Shown: one piece after another, positions 11,565-22,887 of the stretch
Layout of the letters: each line of letters opens with the position of its first letter
How positions within the stretch are numbered: position 1 is the first letter of the stretch
NCBI GenBank assembly: GCA_946807835.1
Contig: OX327702.1
Location: 5,394,001 to 5,458,000 of the forward strand
Direction of reading: 5' to 3'
Origin: Ailanthus altissimus
Lineage: Eukaryota; Streptophyta; Magnoliopsida; Sapindales; Simaroubaceae
Length of the DNA stretch: 64,000 bases
The notes under the pieces: generated by a model
Databases searched by the model: none
What the model was told of the DNA's origin: nothing
The model's input: only the letters and a program-made list of their open reading frames with translations
Translations under genes and position numbers: made by a program

Positions 11565-13385
11565 ATGGCAACCAAATCGACTGTTTTACACTCTAAGAAT
11601 TCAAAGTCGACCGAGCTCAAGAAACACCTTTGGAATTGCTTACCAAGTCCAAATAAGTCGATGAATAGGTCATTTATAAAGATCTTATAAATATAACACC
11701 TCACAGTATATTCTAGCCCATTACAATGTTCATGTAATTTCTCTATACTTCAATTATTTTCTTACTCACCAAAATGAACCACTTAGGTTTAATCAACCTT
11801 ACAATATATCTGTCTGGTCGTCCTCCAAATGATCTTGGCCGAAATCATCCAGTGATTAAGTAAATTGGTTAAATCGTCTTGAACCCATTTCAAATCTATA
11901 TGAAAATTGACTCGGGTTTTGCGAACAAGGTATCAGATACTTTTACATAATGGATTGATTTCGACTACCTCTTTATTCCGGTCTAGAGTTTTAAATGTCT
12001 TATGCTTTAGGTTTAGCTTTATGACTATACCTTGTTTAATCTAGCGGTATTTTTTAATATCCCTGTCCATAGGGTCAATATCAATGTTTATCTTTCAATA
12101 GGTTCTATCAATCTCTATTATTCTAGATCAGAAATAGGTTTTGAAAAATTCATTACTTGTTTCAGAGAGAAATCAACCACTCCCTTTAGGGTAGAACATA
12201 TTGTCTTCTTGCTCTTCTAACTAAGTAAGTACGCTCTTTGCCCACATTCACAAAAAATAAGTAGAGAGTACTTGAAGATGGCAATCACCTTTGTTGATGA
12301 CATTAATCTAGCTTTAGGACTATTCCTTCTTTCCCATCTTTATAAGAGTTTATTCAAAATCATCTCGTATAAGGGCAAAGATACTTTTCTAAATATAGGT
12401 AGTCTCCTTTGGATTTTATAGTTTTGGATCGCTGTATATTTTTCACATTTTTTCAAAGTTACTTCTCAGCCCCCCAAAGGTCGACTCCATTGTTATGCCC
12501 ACCGGCTAATACAATGGCAAATCGACCAAGGAAATTTTGATGGGGTCTTTTCTTTCTTTTACTCAACCTCTTCTTTAGATGATTTTTTATTTTGTCATCT
12601 TAAGTTAGCCCTTTTTGGCCCTAAATAAACTTGTCAAGTTTATCGAGATCTGTCATCTTTGGAGGACTTTGATATCGATTGGCACCAATCTTGAGCCGCC
12701 TGCCTCACTATCAGGGATCTTCACTATAGTGTTATTATTGCTACCGATAATAATAATGTGGCACTGAAACTTACCATCATTAGTGGGTAAGTTGCCAATT
12801 TTTGCTTGTACAGGATATCCCCTACCCTAATCTTTTATCGCCCAACCAAAAGTTTAGATCCCGCATAGTTTTTAGGAATCTTAGCTTTATTCAAAGGATG
12901 ATCACTGTAAATAATGAACTCCAGAAGCCCCTGTAAATAATTGATCTTCTTGTCTCCCCTGGTCAACTTGAGTCTTTTAATGAATACTAGGAGGAACTAA
13001 TCACCCTTTATTTTATAATACCTTTAGACTATATTCTTCCTTTACATGATTTTGCAGTTGACAATGGTATTGTTGATGCTATGTAGGTTGACCTGCCAAA
13101 ATCACGGGGTAAGCTTATTCAAGAGATTTTAGATTTTGAGAAATTTTTTGACATTAAATTTAATTATAATAAATTAGATGAGATGAAATGATTTAGTCAT
13201 CAAAGAAAGAGATAATTAGTCTTAAAACACAATTTGGAGGCTATTGATCACCAAACCAAATAGGTTCACGAAGGCGGCCCATGGCTCAATGAGGTATTCT
13301 TTAAGCAACCCTTTATAGACCCAAGGCCGTCGATCCCTTCTGTAAAATTCGACATAACAGGTAACATTTCTAAAAAGGGAACAAA
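11565..13385 (+). pseudogene. antisense extra ORF of the Tat element, plant-mobile-domain-like
   Basis: Opposite to gag-pol, between integrase and 3' LTR. From ATG 11565 (MATKST...) the reading is broken by many stops, but a recognisable segment lies at about 12270-12900: Ile-Asn-Leu-Ala-Leu-Gly-Leu-Phe-Leu-Leu-Ser-His-Leu-Tyr-Lys-Ser-Leu, then GSLLWILxFWIAVYF, then an F-F-Y-S region. This pattern (ALxLYxLxxLYRxL ... GPLWxLQxWLxxYFP) belongs to the plant mobile domain proteins related to MAIN/MAIL1, a family found both in host genes and in transposable elements. Tat elements are known to carry antisense ORFs in this position. The role in the element is unknown and this copy is dead. Confidence 0.55.
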
Positions 13386-14660
13386 TTTGTTACACACCAG
13401 ATCTAAAAGATTTGACACACGACATCACTTACACTCATTCAATAATGTGCACTCATAATTAATATTGCATAAATTTTCAAACTTGAATTCTACAAAGGAA
13501 TCCTTAGTAAGTTGATAGTAAGTTCATCACAAAAATCAACTCATGGCCATACTTAGTGAAACACAAACCAAATATAACCACACTTAATAAAATAATTTGT
13601 AAGTATTTATTCAATACGGACAAATCAAATATCTTAAATTACGTGTCTACAAATGAAACACTTAGCAACCTAGCAACTTAAGGAACCCAAGGGATAGCAG
13701 AAGCCTTGTCAAATCCGTTAAGCACACATGTACCTTATTTACCTAAAATCACCATAATTATAATGAGTATAAAACTCAGTACGCATACTAGTTTTCATAT
13801 ATCAAAATACAAATACATAAATATACACAATGCATATGGATGATATGCCGTGATAAATCAAAATTATAATCTTATCAAATCACATGTCAAGTAAGCCCTT
13901 ACACATTCTTTCAAAACATATAATAGGAATACCATCACTCAACGACTACTTAGTAGAACTTTCATATCACATATCACATAATGAGTCAAATATCATTTAT
14001 CGATGACATACCGTATGAGAGGAATAGCACAAGTGAGGTTTAAATTGCACATATATAATACTCATGCCCGAAGGTAAGAGCTAAACCCTCCCCCTAATCA
14101 TCGGTGAGTCCTCTCATATGCACCAATATGCCACTACACAAATGTGATGACTCACTCTTCTTTTAGGTACCAATAGGATCCTCCCTACAAACAGAACACA
14201 TAATATATACCAATCCAAAAGAAAAGGCCATACATAAAGGCTCCACAAATCACATAAGGTGCCTACTAAGTAAATAGTGAGTTCAAACATCTTTAAAACA
14301 AAAAAAAAACGTATCTCATAGACATTTTTCACTTCAAAAGCTTTTTCTATTAAACACATTTCATTTTGAAAGTTTACTTTCATAAACACATGTATGTCCA
14401 TGCTCAATGTCAATGCTCATATTCATAAACATATGTCTTTGACATTTCATATCAAATATACTTTGGCATTACATAAACATAAACATATTTCTAAGCACAT
14501 TTACAAAACTATATATAAACAATTACTATATTTATTGTGATTTCAGTAAAAGTATAGTATACTTACCTCTTAACACTTTCGAGTATAAGGCTTAATTCTC
14601 CTTAACCTATCAATGGAGATTAATCTTTTCATAAGCCTTACCATTCACACAAAATACTTT
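13386..14660 (-). other. non-coding insert in the Tat integrase region, possibly an LTR
   Basis: The integrase zinc-binding region stops around 14670-14700 and does not resume to the left, while 13386-14660 has no domain. It contains GACACACGACATCAC (13402) and GTAACGACCC (14703) strings, which are reminiscent of chromovirus (Tekay/Del) LTRs. I could not define TG..CA ends or a target duplication. The 99-codon minus-strand ORF at 14114-14413 has no recognisable domain. Confidence 0.3.
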
Positions 14661-15417
14661 AAATAACTTACAGCATGTCCATTTACTTGGCTTGAACAAT
14701 CTGTAACGACCCATGCTTTTGGCACTCTTGACAACTTATAGCATAGCTATGGCAGTTACATAGTTGGCCACTAAAATCCGACTTTTAGTATCGCTTTCTT
14801 CATTAATTGCTAGTTGAGGTAGGCTCTGGCTAACCCTTCATGAACCTCAGCCATCACTAGCATTGATTCTTTTGGGTCAATACATCTTAATAATTCACCA
14901 ATGAAGGCTCCCCTGAATAATTCTCTTGCGAATAGTGGAAACTTAGGCTCAATGATTTTAATTTTTCGGTAGACTTATTCGTTTGGGTTCTTCATATAGG
15001 TGATTAAGTCATTTCCCTAATCCTCATTCAAATTGACCTGCATGATAAACCTATCGGATAATCTCGAAGTGTGTAGACACGATGTTGGTTTGTGGATCAA
15101 AGGAATTTTTACTATCACCTATCTGAACCCTGATGCTCCATATGCAAGATTATTGGCCTCAACATTGTTTGTTCTTACTGAGTACTCGACCAAGGTAGAA
15201 CTGAATCCTTGGATAAGGTGTTCTGCCATGTTACAATGTGGGACCAATAAGTCGACCTCACAACAATATTCTTCAATTACTTATTTGATTACTAGTATCG
15301 AATCAGCCCGTAGTCTCTTTTTGCCCCTAAGTTGTATTCTTTTAATCTACTTAGAGTGTTATGATTGTCTAATTTTACTGGGGTTACCTTTAATTCTCGG
15401 TTAAATTACGAGTCTCG
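14661..15417 (-). pseudogene. Tat RNase H tail and integrase HHCC region
   Basis: The minus strand shows an RNase H-type ADSxLVIKQV-like stretch near 15300, a linker, then EPKFPLFARELF / GELLRCIDPKES / MAEVHEGLARAYLN, the spacer and first half of the gypsy integrase zinc finger (E-V-H-E-G), followed after a frameshift by AISCQECQKHG (second half, C-x2-C). The two histidine and two cysteine landmarks are recognisable; stops and frameshifts interrupt them. The segment is cut at 15417 by the Athila-like insertion. Confidence 0.75.
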
Positions 15418-15422
15418 AGCCT
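15418..15422. repeat. target-site duplication AGCCT (left)
   Basis: AGCCT at 15418-15422 is repeated exactly at 27352-27356, flanking the two Athila LTRs. Confidence 0.95.
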
Positions 15423-16853
15423 TGACATGTCTAGAATATAGGAGTTATTCCCAAGTGCAGGATTGTTGAAGTAATAAATAACCCGATGAGAACGGGGTCA
15501 ATCCACAGGGAAGTAGAATTAAAATTACAAATTATAAATACTTTAAAAATAATTAATGCAGTATAAGATGTTTGTAAATATTATTTCAATTAACCAATTC
15601 AAATAAAAAGTTAAGGTTATGGTGATTCACTCTTGGCATAAGAAGTAAGAATATATTTAACTTTTTTTATAACTCAATTAGAATCCTCATACAAAGGAGG
15701 TTCTAACCAGAAAATATAGCAATTAAAGTTCATCATCATTTATATATTGATTAGTATTTATTTCTTTCAATTATTATACACCAAATCTTATAAATGGGTT
15801 TAAGTATTTATTATGTCAATCTTTATATTTGTCTACAATAAATCAAGACTCTCACTTTACAAGAAAGGTTATATACACCAAATCTTGTAAATGGTTTCAA
15901 GAATTTATTGTATCAAGTATTAAGTTTGTCAATAATAAATCAAGAATCACCACTATAGAAGAAAGAGTATTAATTCTACAAACAAAATAAATACATCATA
16001 TATAAATTTGCATAACTTAAAAATAAAGCATTAAATTCGTGAATAAATATTAAACATATCTTATTACCTTGCCAAGAGCTTCACCTTTTCACCTTAGCTT
16101 AAAGAAAATTATTTGGACATAATAAAACTAAAGAAAAAGAAAAGAAATAGAATAAGAAATAACATGATTTAATAGTAAACAAGAGAAATAATATTACAAA
16201 GAAATGGATACAAAGGACTAGTATTTTGAACTAAATTCTAACTTTCTAATTACATATTTTAGGCATAAACAAGCCACTTATTTATAGAAAAATATGGATA
16301 AATCGAGACAAATTTGGAGGGAACCACTTGGTTGATGAAAGTCAAGAATAGTGGCAAAATAATTTGCATTAATTATCACTAAGGCACCCACTTGATTATC
16401 CAATTTGGAATTGATGTGATCCGAATTAGCTGTCACTCAAAACATAAAAGTTATAGATAAGTATTTTATCTTTTCAAATTGAGTGATCTCATACATATTA
16501 GATACGTATTTATATAGTTATGGGCCAAATACTGATGACTATTTAAACTAAGCCTGTACTACAGATCATTTCTGCTCTAGGCCATTTTCACCCTCTAAAC
16601 ACTCGAATTTCAAATGCTTTGTGAAATATAATATGTTAGTCCATTGAGTCAGTTCTTCACAGGATTAGAAATCACCTCAATTGAATCTTTAGGTAGAAAT
16701 TTATGCCCATTTTACCGAACCTACCACAAAACAGTTAAAAGATAATTAAGTATAATATTGTAAACATACTTAAGTTAAGAAAATTAAATACACTAGTAAT
16801 ACAAAACAATCATATAAAACTCTTATTAAATGTGTAATTTCAAGTGTTCATCA
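15423..16853 (-). repeat. Athila 3' LTR
   Basis: 1,431 bp. The minus strand starts TGATGAACACTTGAAATTAC and ends CTAGACATGTCA. It contains an internal imperfect duplication of about 100 bp (the two ACACCAAATCTT blocks). Substitutions relative to the 5' LTR are concentrated in the outer edges. Confidence 0.95.
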
Positions 16854-16866
16854 CACCCCTAACTGG
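16854..16866 (-). other. Athila polypurine tract
   Basis: Minus strand CCAGTTAGGGGTG immediately before the LTR start TGATG. Confidence 0.7.
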
Positions 16867-18119
16867 CTTATTCCTAATCCCTAGCAATTCGAGCATAAAT
16901 AAAATTTGAACACTACCTAAATATTTCAAACAAAACGTCAGTTCAAGATCACAATCACTATAAAGGTTATTTCAATCATAACTTCCAAAAATAATTTTGT
17001 GTGTGTGTAAATTAAGCCAAAGCCTTCTTACCACAAACTATAACATATATAGCTTTAAAATTTTTTTCAAGTAAAAGCCTCAACTCCATATCCTCAAAGG
17101 TGAATAACTTGTTTAATGGCTTAAGATTTCACTCATGAAGTTGGAAATAGATAATCGCTCAAGAAAAAGTTATATTTAGGGACAGACGAACAAACTAACA
17201 TTGATCTAAAGATAGAAAAATCAATTATTTAGAGTCAAACCATTATTGCCACTTGCTAGCTTTAAGACTTTGATTATTTTATGCGAATCTTATAAATACA
17301 GAGTCTAGTAATAAGATTGCTTCCTAATAACTTTAGTCATCTAAATTAAATGGAGACTTTATTGAACTGAATTGATTTCTTTTCTCTTTTTTTTAATAAT
17401 ATATATATATATATATTTGTTTTTTTTGTTTTATTTTTTTAGAGACATAAAGAATCATTATAAAATAAGAGCAATTTATCACTATAATACTTTTTCATTT
17501 TTTTTCTTTAAGCTAAGCAACCAAATCATTCCTTGTCCCAAATAATGTCATTCCAGACAAAAATTAACCATTTCAAAAGATCAATGAAAGTTCATAAGCT
17601 ATTATCTCAAATCTCTCCGCTCACTCACAAAAGATATATGAGTTTAAAAAATAATATATATACTTAAACATGAAATTTCTCTTGGCTATATATATTGAAT
17701 CATCCATCTTACCACAAGACTTAGTATTGTTTTCAAGTAATAATTTTAAAAGCTATTCTTTAGTAACCTAGATAGAAAAAGTGATTTAAACTAAGCAATT
17801 TTGAAATCATACATCGATAGCAAAGTAAATTTATTTACACAAGAGTTACCAAAAACTTAAGCAACAAACAATTATACATAAAATGCATTAAAAATAAACC
17901 AATTAGAATGTGTTTCATAAGTTTATAATGTACTCTTTACTCTGCCATTCTAGAACTAAAATATATCTCAAGAATACATAAATGAACATTTTACTCACGC
18001 CATTCATGATAATAAATTTTTTTTTTTAGTAAACAAGGTGATAACAATAATATCAATTATCCTCCCCCCCAACCAAATTTTGACATTGTCCTCAATGTCA
18101 AAATATAGAAAGAGTAAAG
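16867..18119 (-). other. Athila 3' non-coding region
   Basis: No coding signal. Contains an AT dinucleotide run (about 17397-17417). Near 18062-18105 the minus strand reads ACATTGAGGACAATGTCAAA followed by TTTGGTTGGGGGGAGG, a conserved string common in the 3' regions of Athila-type elements. It marks where element sequence resumes after the LOG-like cargo. Confidence 0.6.
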
Positions 18120-18195
18120 TATAAAAGATATCACCTGAAACATCTTTTATTAGAAATTAAACCTGCAACAAAATAAAACAAGCCACACAAAATGT

Positions 18196-18873
18196 TTAAA
18201 AATACATAGAAGTAGATAGGCTACAGATGAGTGTCAAATCTATCTTGCATTTTTTTTCACTGTTATTAGTATACCAATCTATCTGACTCATTGTTGGATC
18301 AGATAGAGGTGTAAAAGCTTGTAGTTCATCGAGTAACTGATCAACAGTTGAAGCAGAAATAAGGATCTGTCGTGCTACAGATGAGATGAATTATTTTTTC
18401 ACCGTATAGTTAAGAAAAGATAACAACCCTTTATAAAAATCATCAACATTTAACAAACCAATTGGTTTTTTTTATGGATTTACAATTGTGCCCATGAGAT
18501 AATTTGAAAAATTTTCTCCAATGTTTCAAAACCTCCAAGTAGAGCTATGAAGGCATCAGTATTACGAAGCATAAAAGACATTCGTTCATACTTTGATGAT
18601 ACCTGTAACTTATCTCCAATTATTTTTCCTATAATGTCTCCAATAGTTAGAGCTTTTGGTATGATACCCAAAACTCGACTGCTATTATTTTGTGCAACGG
18701 TTGCCACACGTCCCATTAATTCAAGACTACCTCCCCCATATATTAAATGAATATTTCGCTCAGCTAACACTTTACCAAGGGTTTTTGTTACTTCTACAAA
18801 CTCACTAGTTTTTCTAGGACTGGATCCACAAAAGACACAAATTTATTAATTTACGAGTTGATGATCCTTTCAT
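18196..18873 (-). pseudogene. LOG-like cytokinin riboside 5'-monophosphate phosphoribohydrolase pseudogene inside Athila
   Basis: LOG enzymes cleave cytokinin riboside monophosphates to free active cytokinin and are Rossmann-fold proteins in the cytosol and nucleus. From ATG 18873 the minus strand reads MKGSSTRKLIN, then a 1-base loss, then ICVFCGSSPRK, LIYGGGSLELMG, VLGIIPKAL, DAFIALLGGFETLEK, IISWAQL, a TAA at the next codon, a frameshift in an A8 run, PIGLLNVDDFY, another stop, and a C-terminus ending near 18196. The order and length (about 220 residues) match the family. The catalytic PGGxGTxxE motif has become LGGFETLEK (Pro, Gly and Glu changed). No introns are present; some plant LOG-like subfamilies lack introns, so this does not prove retrocopying. 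Confidence 0.85.
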
Positions 18874-18933
18874 GATTACACTCACCCTCTTTCTTGAATG
18901 ATTTTGAGTTTATACAAAGATACAGAAATGCAA

Positions 18934-18944
18934 TGTATTTATAG
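18934..18944 (-). promoter_or_regulatory. TATA-like motif ahead of the LOG-like pseudogene
   Basis: Minus strand CTATAAATACA lies 61-71 bases upstream of the ATG at 18873, followed by an A-rich leader. It suggests that the captured segment included the gene's own promoter, not only an mRNA copy. Confidence 0.45.
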
Positions 18945-18959
18945 AGCCAAAAGGTATTA

Positions 18960-19980
18960 CAAAGTTAAGTCACATGGCTGTTGGCTGGAAATACAAGATT
19001 CAACACTTTTTTATCAATTTTTAATTTGTTAGCTGGAAAAGTCACATGGGTTGTCAGCTTAAAATGCAAAATTTTCAAAAAGAACTATGGGTGGTTGGTT
19101 ATTGAAAAGACGTTTTGAGTTTGAAATGAAACATTTAAGAATAACAGCTATAGTAAATATATACAAGTAGTTGTCATTGTGGCTCACATTTTCCTTTAGT
19201 TTTACATCTAGTAACGGCTTAAACGCCCTCTATGGGTTGAGGATAGGCTTTCCATCCAATTTTCTTATAAATTGGCAAACAGGGTCTTTTAAAGTTAAAT
19301 TCCCGAGACTGTACCGCTCATGTTCTTTTAGGAATATGTCCCATAATTCACGAATTGCAATATGCACATATCCACTAGGATGCGTCTCAAGAGTTGATAA
19401 GATATTATCTAAAGACTTCTTACTCAAGCCATTCTTAATGAACCTAATTTTATCTTCGCGATTTACAGATACCATTCCTAAAGTGCGATAACGTGTGTTG
19501 CAAGTCGTGCGTACACACTTGTAACAAACATTTAATCATTTTGCTTTTCGTTTTTTTGAAAAAGAGCTTTTACCTAAGCTAGGCATGTAGGAAATTAATG
19601 AGTTTGAAAATTCACCTGTCAATCGAACTTTGGCTTCAATTAACCAACATAAATTAACAAGTATATTCATAATCATTAATAACCTTAATCTTTCACATCT
19701 TGCTTGGTAAATTTTCTTCAAGGAATTTTGAGGCAATGAGGGAAAACTCTTTTTTAAATTCTTTAGAATATCATCCTTTTTTTAAAAAAAAAGAGGGAAG
19801 AAGAGAAGATATCAATAATTATGAAAAACTGACAAAATCGACTTGAAATATCACAGAGTACCGTTATCCGCCACTTAACTAAGGTGTGCAAAATAAAACT
19901 TTAACAAAACTACTAAATTAACCTGCAAGTAAAAAAAATGTTAGAAGAAGAATAAATATGTAAATATATAAAACAAATAT
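18960..19980 (-). pseudogene. two unrecognised ORF pieces in the Athila cargo region
   Basis: The minus strand holds open pieces at 19536-19736 (66 codons, Leu/Arg-rich, ending in a basic SKKRKAK) and 19230-19475 (81 codons, with SLDNILSTLE, GYVHIAIRELWDIF and DPVCQFIRKLDGKP). They have the look of real protein, with globular composition and punctuated charge. They do not resemble gag-pol and lie where Athila elements carry an env-like or extra ORF. I do not recognise the family: an env-like remnant and a second captured host fragment are both possible. Confidence 0.4.
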
Positions 19981-20069
19981 TAATTGATCTCCTAACAAGG
20001 ATTCGACAGGGACGTAAATTCTTCATGAAAAGTTTAGTTTTCTAGAAACGGCTTGAGTATTTGCCCATT

Positions 20070-21236
20070 TACCTTAAACACATTCCAATTTCTAGGATTT
20101 TCAATGTCAATTGTTCCATAAGGGTACACATGTTTTATAATAAAATGGTCACTCCATCTTGATCTTAATTTCTAGGAAATATGTGAAGTCGAGAATTATA
20201 AAGCAAAACCTTCTGACATGTGTCAAATGTTTTTCTCTGAATTTTTTTATTATGAAAAGCTTTGATTTTAGCTTTATGAATTTTTGAATTCTCATATGCA
20301 TCCTTTCTCAATTCTTCAAGTTCATTTATTTGTAATTTACGTATGTATCCAGCAGAATCAAGAATTTCATTGAAAGGTTTAATAGCCCAGTAGGCTTTAT
20401 GCTCAAGTTTCACAAGTTAGTGACAAGGTTTTCCATAAACTATCCTATAGGGAGACATACCCAATGAAGTTTTAAAAGCAGTTTTATAAGCCCACAGTGC
20501 ATCATTTAGTCTTAAAGACTAATCTTTGCGATTTGGGTTTATAATTTTTTCTAAAATTTTTTTTATCTCCCTATTTGCTAATTCAACTTGTTCACTTGTT
20601 TGAAGATGATAAGGGGTGGCAACTTTATGAGTAATACCATATTTTTTTTTTACTAATGTTTCAAATGGTTTATTAAAAAAATGCTTACCCCATCACTTAT
20701 AATAGCTCGAGGGATTCCAAATCGACTTAAGATATTTTCTTTCAAAAATTTCATGACTGTTTTATGGTCATTATTTCGACATAGAATAGCCTCAATCCAT
20801 TTTGAGACATAATCTACCGCAACTAAGATATACGTAAATCCAAATGATAATAGAAATGGTCCCATGAAATCTATCCCCCAACAATCAAATATTTCAATAA
20901 CAAGAATAGGGTCAAAAGCATCATGTTTCGTTTTGAAATTGATCCCAAATTTTGACAATTTTCACACGTTATACCAAATGCATGTGTATCTTTAAATAAA
21001 GTGGGCTAATAAAATCCACACTGCAAGATTTTTGCAGCTGTTTTCTTTGATGAGAAATGTCCCCCACATGTTTCAGAATGACAAAATTCAATAACTTTAT
21101 TTACCTCATTGTCGGGTATGCATCTTCGAAATATTTGATCACGATAATATTTGAAGTGATAAGGATCATCCCAATAAAACTTTCTCACCTCAGTTAAAAA
21201 ATTTCTTTTGTCTTGAGCATTCCATTGAGGTGGCAT
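20070..21236 (-). pseudogene. Athila integrase
   Basis: Inserts the cDNA into the genome. In order: an HHCC zinc-binding region at 21236-20960 (FCHSETCGGHFSSKK then TCENCQ), the core from 20958 with D in WGIDFMGPF and D in IISDG (the usual second Gly is Val), [20 protein letters not shown] near 20470, and a C-terminal tail (LEHKAYWAIKPFNEILDSAG) at 20165-20413 ending about 20070. Several stops and frameshifts break it. Confidence 0.85.
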
Positions 21237-21249
21237 TTCTCCTATTACA

Positions 21250-22480
21250 AGAAAATTAACAATATTAGCATACTAAGGCATTATAACAGTAGAAAATAAA
21301 AATTCATCGGAAAAAGAATCATTAATAGGTGTTATTTCTGTTGATGAATCTGGTGTGAGTCTTGATAAATGATCTGCAACAACATTTTCAGCTTCCTTCT
21401 TATCCTTGATAGTGATAATAAATTCTTGAAGCAATAGAATCCATCGAATCAGCCTTAGTTTTGCACCCCGTTTTGACATTAAGTACCTTACAGCAGAATG
21501 GTCAGTAAATACAACAGTTGAAGAATCAATTAAGTAAGAACGAAATTTGTCTAATGCAAATATTACAGCAAGTAGTTATTTTTCAGTTGTTGTGTAATTC
21601 ATTTGTGCATTGTTTAAAGTTCTACTTGCGTAATAAATTACATAGGATTTTACATTTCTTTCTTTGTCCCAATACAGCACCAACAGCATAGTCACTAGCA
21701 TCACACATGAGCTCAAAAGGTAAAGACCAGTCAGGAGATTGTATGATAGGAGCAGATGTTAAGAGGCCAATTAATTTTTCAAACGAATTTTGATACTCTT
21801 GAGTCCACTTAAATAATACATCTTTTGCTAAGGGTTACAAAGAGGTTTAGATATAGCACTAAAGTTTTTTATGAACCTCCTATAGAATCCAGCATGTCCT
21901 AAAAAGGATCGGACTTCTCTGATTATTTTTTGTGGAGGCAAATGTGTAATGAGTTCTACTTTTGCCTTATCCACTTCAATTTCTTTAGAAGATACTATAT
22001 GTCCTAAAACAATTCCAGAAGTAACCATGTAATGACATTTTTCCTAATTCAATACAAGACTATTTTCTTCACATCTTTTTAAGACATTTTCTAAGTTTTC
22101 AAGACAATTATCAAAAGAATTTCCAAACACAGTTAACTCATCCTTGAAAACTTCTAAATAATGCTCAATCATGTCACTAAAAATGCTTAACATACATCTC
22201 TGAAATGTTACTGGGGCATTACAAAGTCCAAAGGGTATTCTTCTAAAAGCAAAGGTTCCAAAAGGGCATGTAAATGTAGTCTTTTCTTGGTCCTTTAGTG
22301 CTATGGGAATTTGATAATAGCTAGAGTAACCATCTAGAAAGCAATAGTAGGGATGTCCTACTACTCTTTCTATAATTTGATCAAGGAATGGTAAAGAAAA
22401 ATGGTCTTTTCTAGTGGCCGAATTTAACTTTCTATAATCTATGCACATCCTCTAACTAGATGAGACTCGAGTTGGTATTA
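21250..22480 (-). pseudogene. Athila reverse transcriptase and RNase H
   Basis: Minus-strand RT blocks: IDYRKLNSATRKDHFSLPF (22448), FLDGYSSYYQIPIA, TFAFRRIPFGLCNAP, then VFKDELTVFGN where FMDDF is expected, then GHAGFYRRFIKNFS and a K-W-T linker near 21800, with RNase H pieces to 21273 (ADHLSRL). The second catalytic aspartate pair is lost (Asp-Asp became Asp-Glu), and stops split the frame at 22040, 21825 and beyond. Confidence 0.88.
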
Positions 22481-22887
22481 ACTCACCTTTTTCATTTTCA
22501 ATGACTGTGATTCTAGATTTTTTTGGTACTACCTTAGTAGGACTTATCCACTTACTTTCTGAGATAGGATAGATGATTCTTACTTCAAGTAATTTGAGAA
22601 CTTCAGCTCTCACTACCTCTTTCATATGTGGATTTAATCTCCTTTGAGATTGTTAGGAAGTTTTGGCATTATCCTCTAGGTGTATTCTATATGTGCAAAT
22701 CAAAGGATTAATACTATTTATGTCTTTTAAAGTCCAACCAATTGCATTTTTATGCATTTTCAATAATTCAATCAACTTACCTTGTGAGTGTAAAAGAGAT
22801 TACTACCGGATAAGTTTGTTTCTCTCTAAGAAATGCATATTTCAGTCCTTTAGGCAAAGGTTTTAACTCCAACTTTAAAATTTCGTT

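Noticed and set aside
15033..15404. 123-codon plus-strand ORF
   Set aside because: Antisense shadow of the decayed Tat RNase H and integrase linker, which reads on the minus strand.
18196..18873. LOG pseudogene as a proven processed retrocopy
   Set aside because: Absence of introns is not decisive because some plant LOG-like genes lack them. There is no poly(A) tail or flanking duplication, and a TATA-like motif is present upstream.
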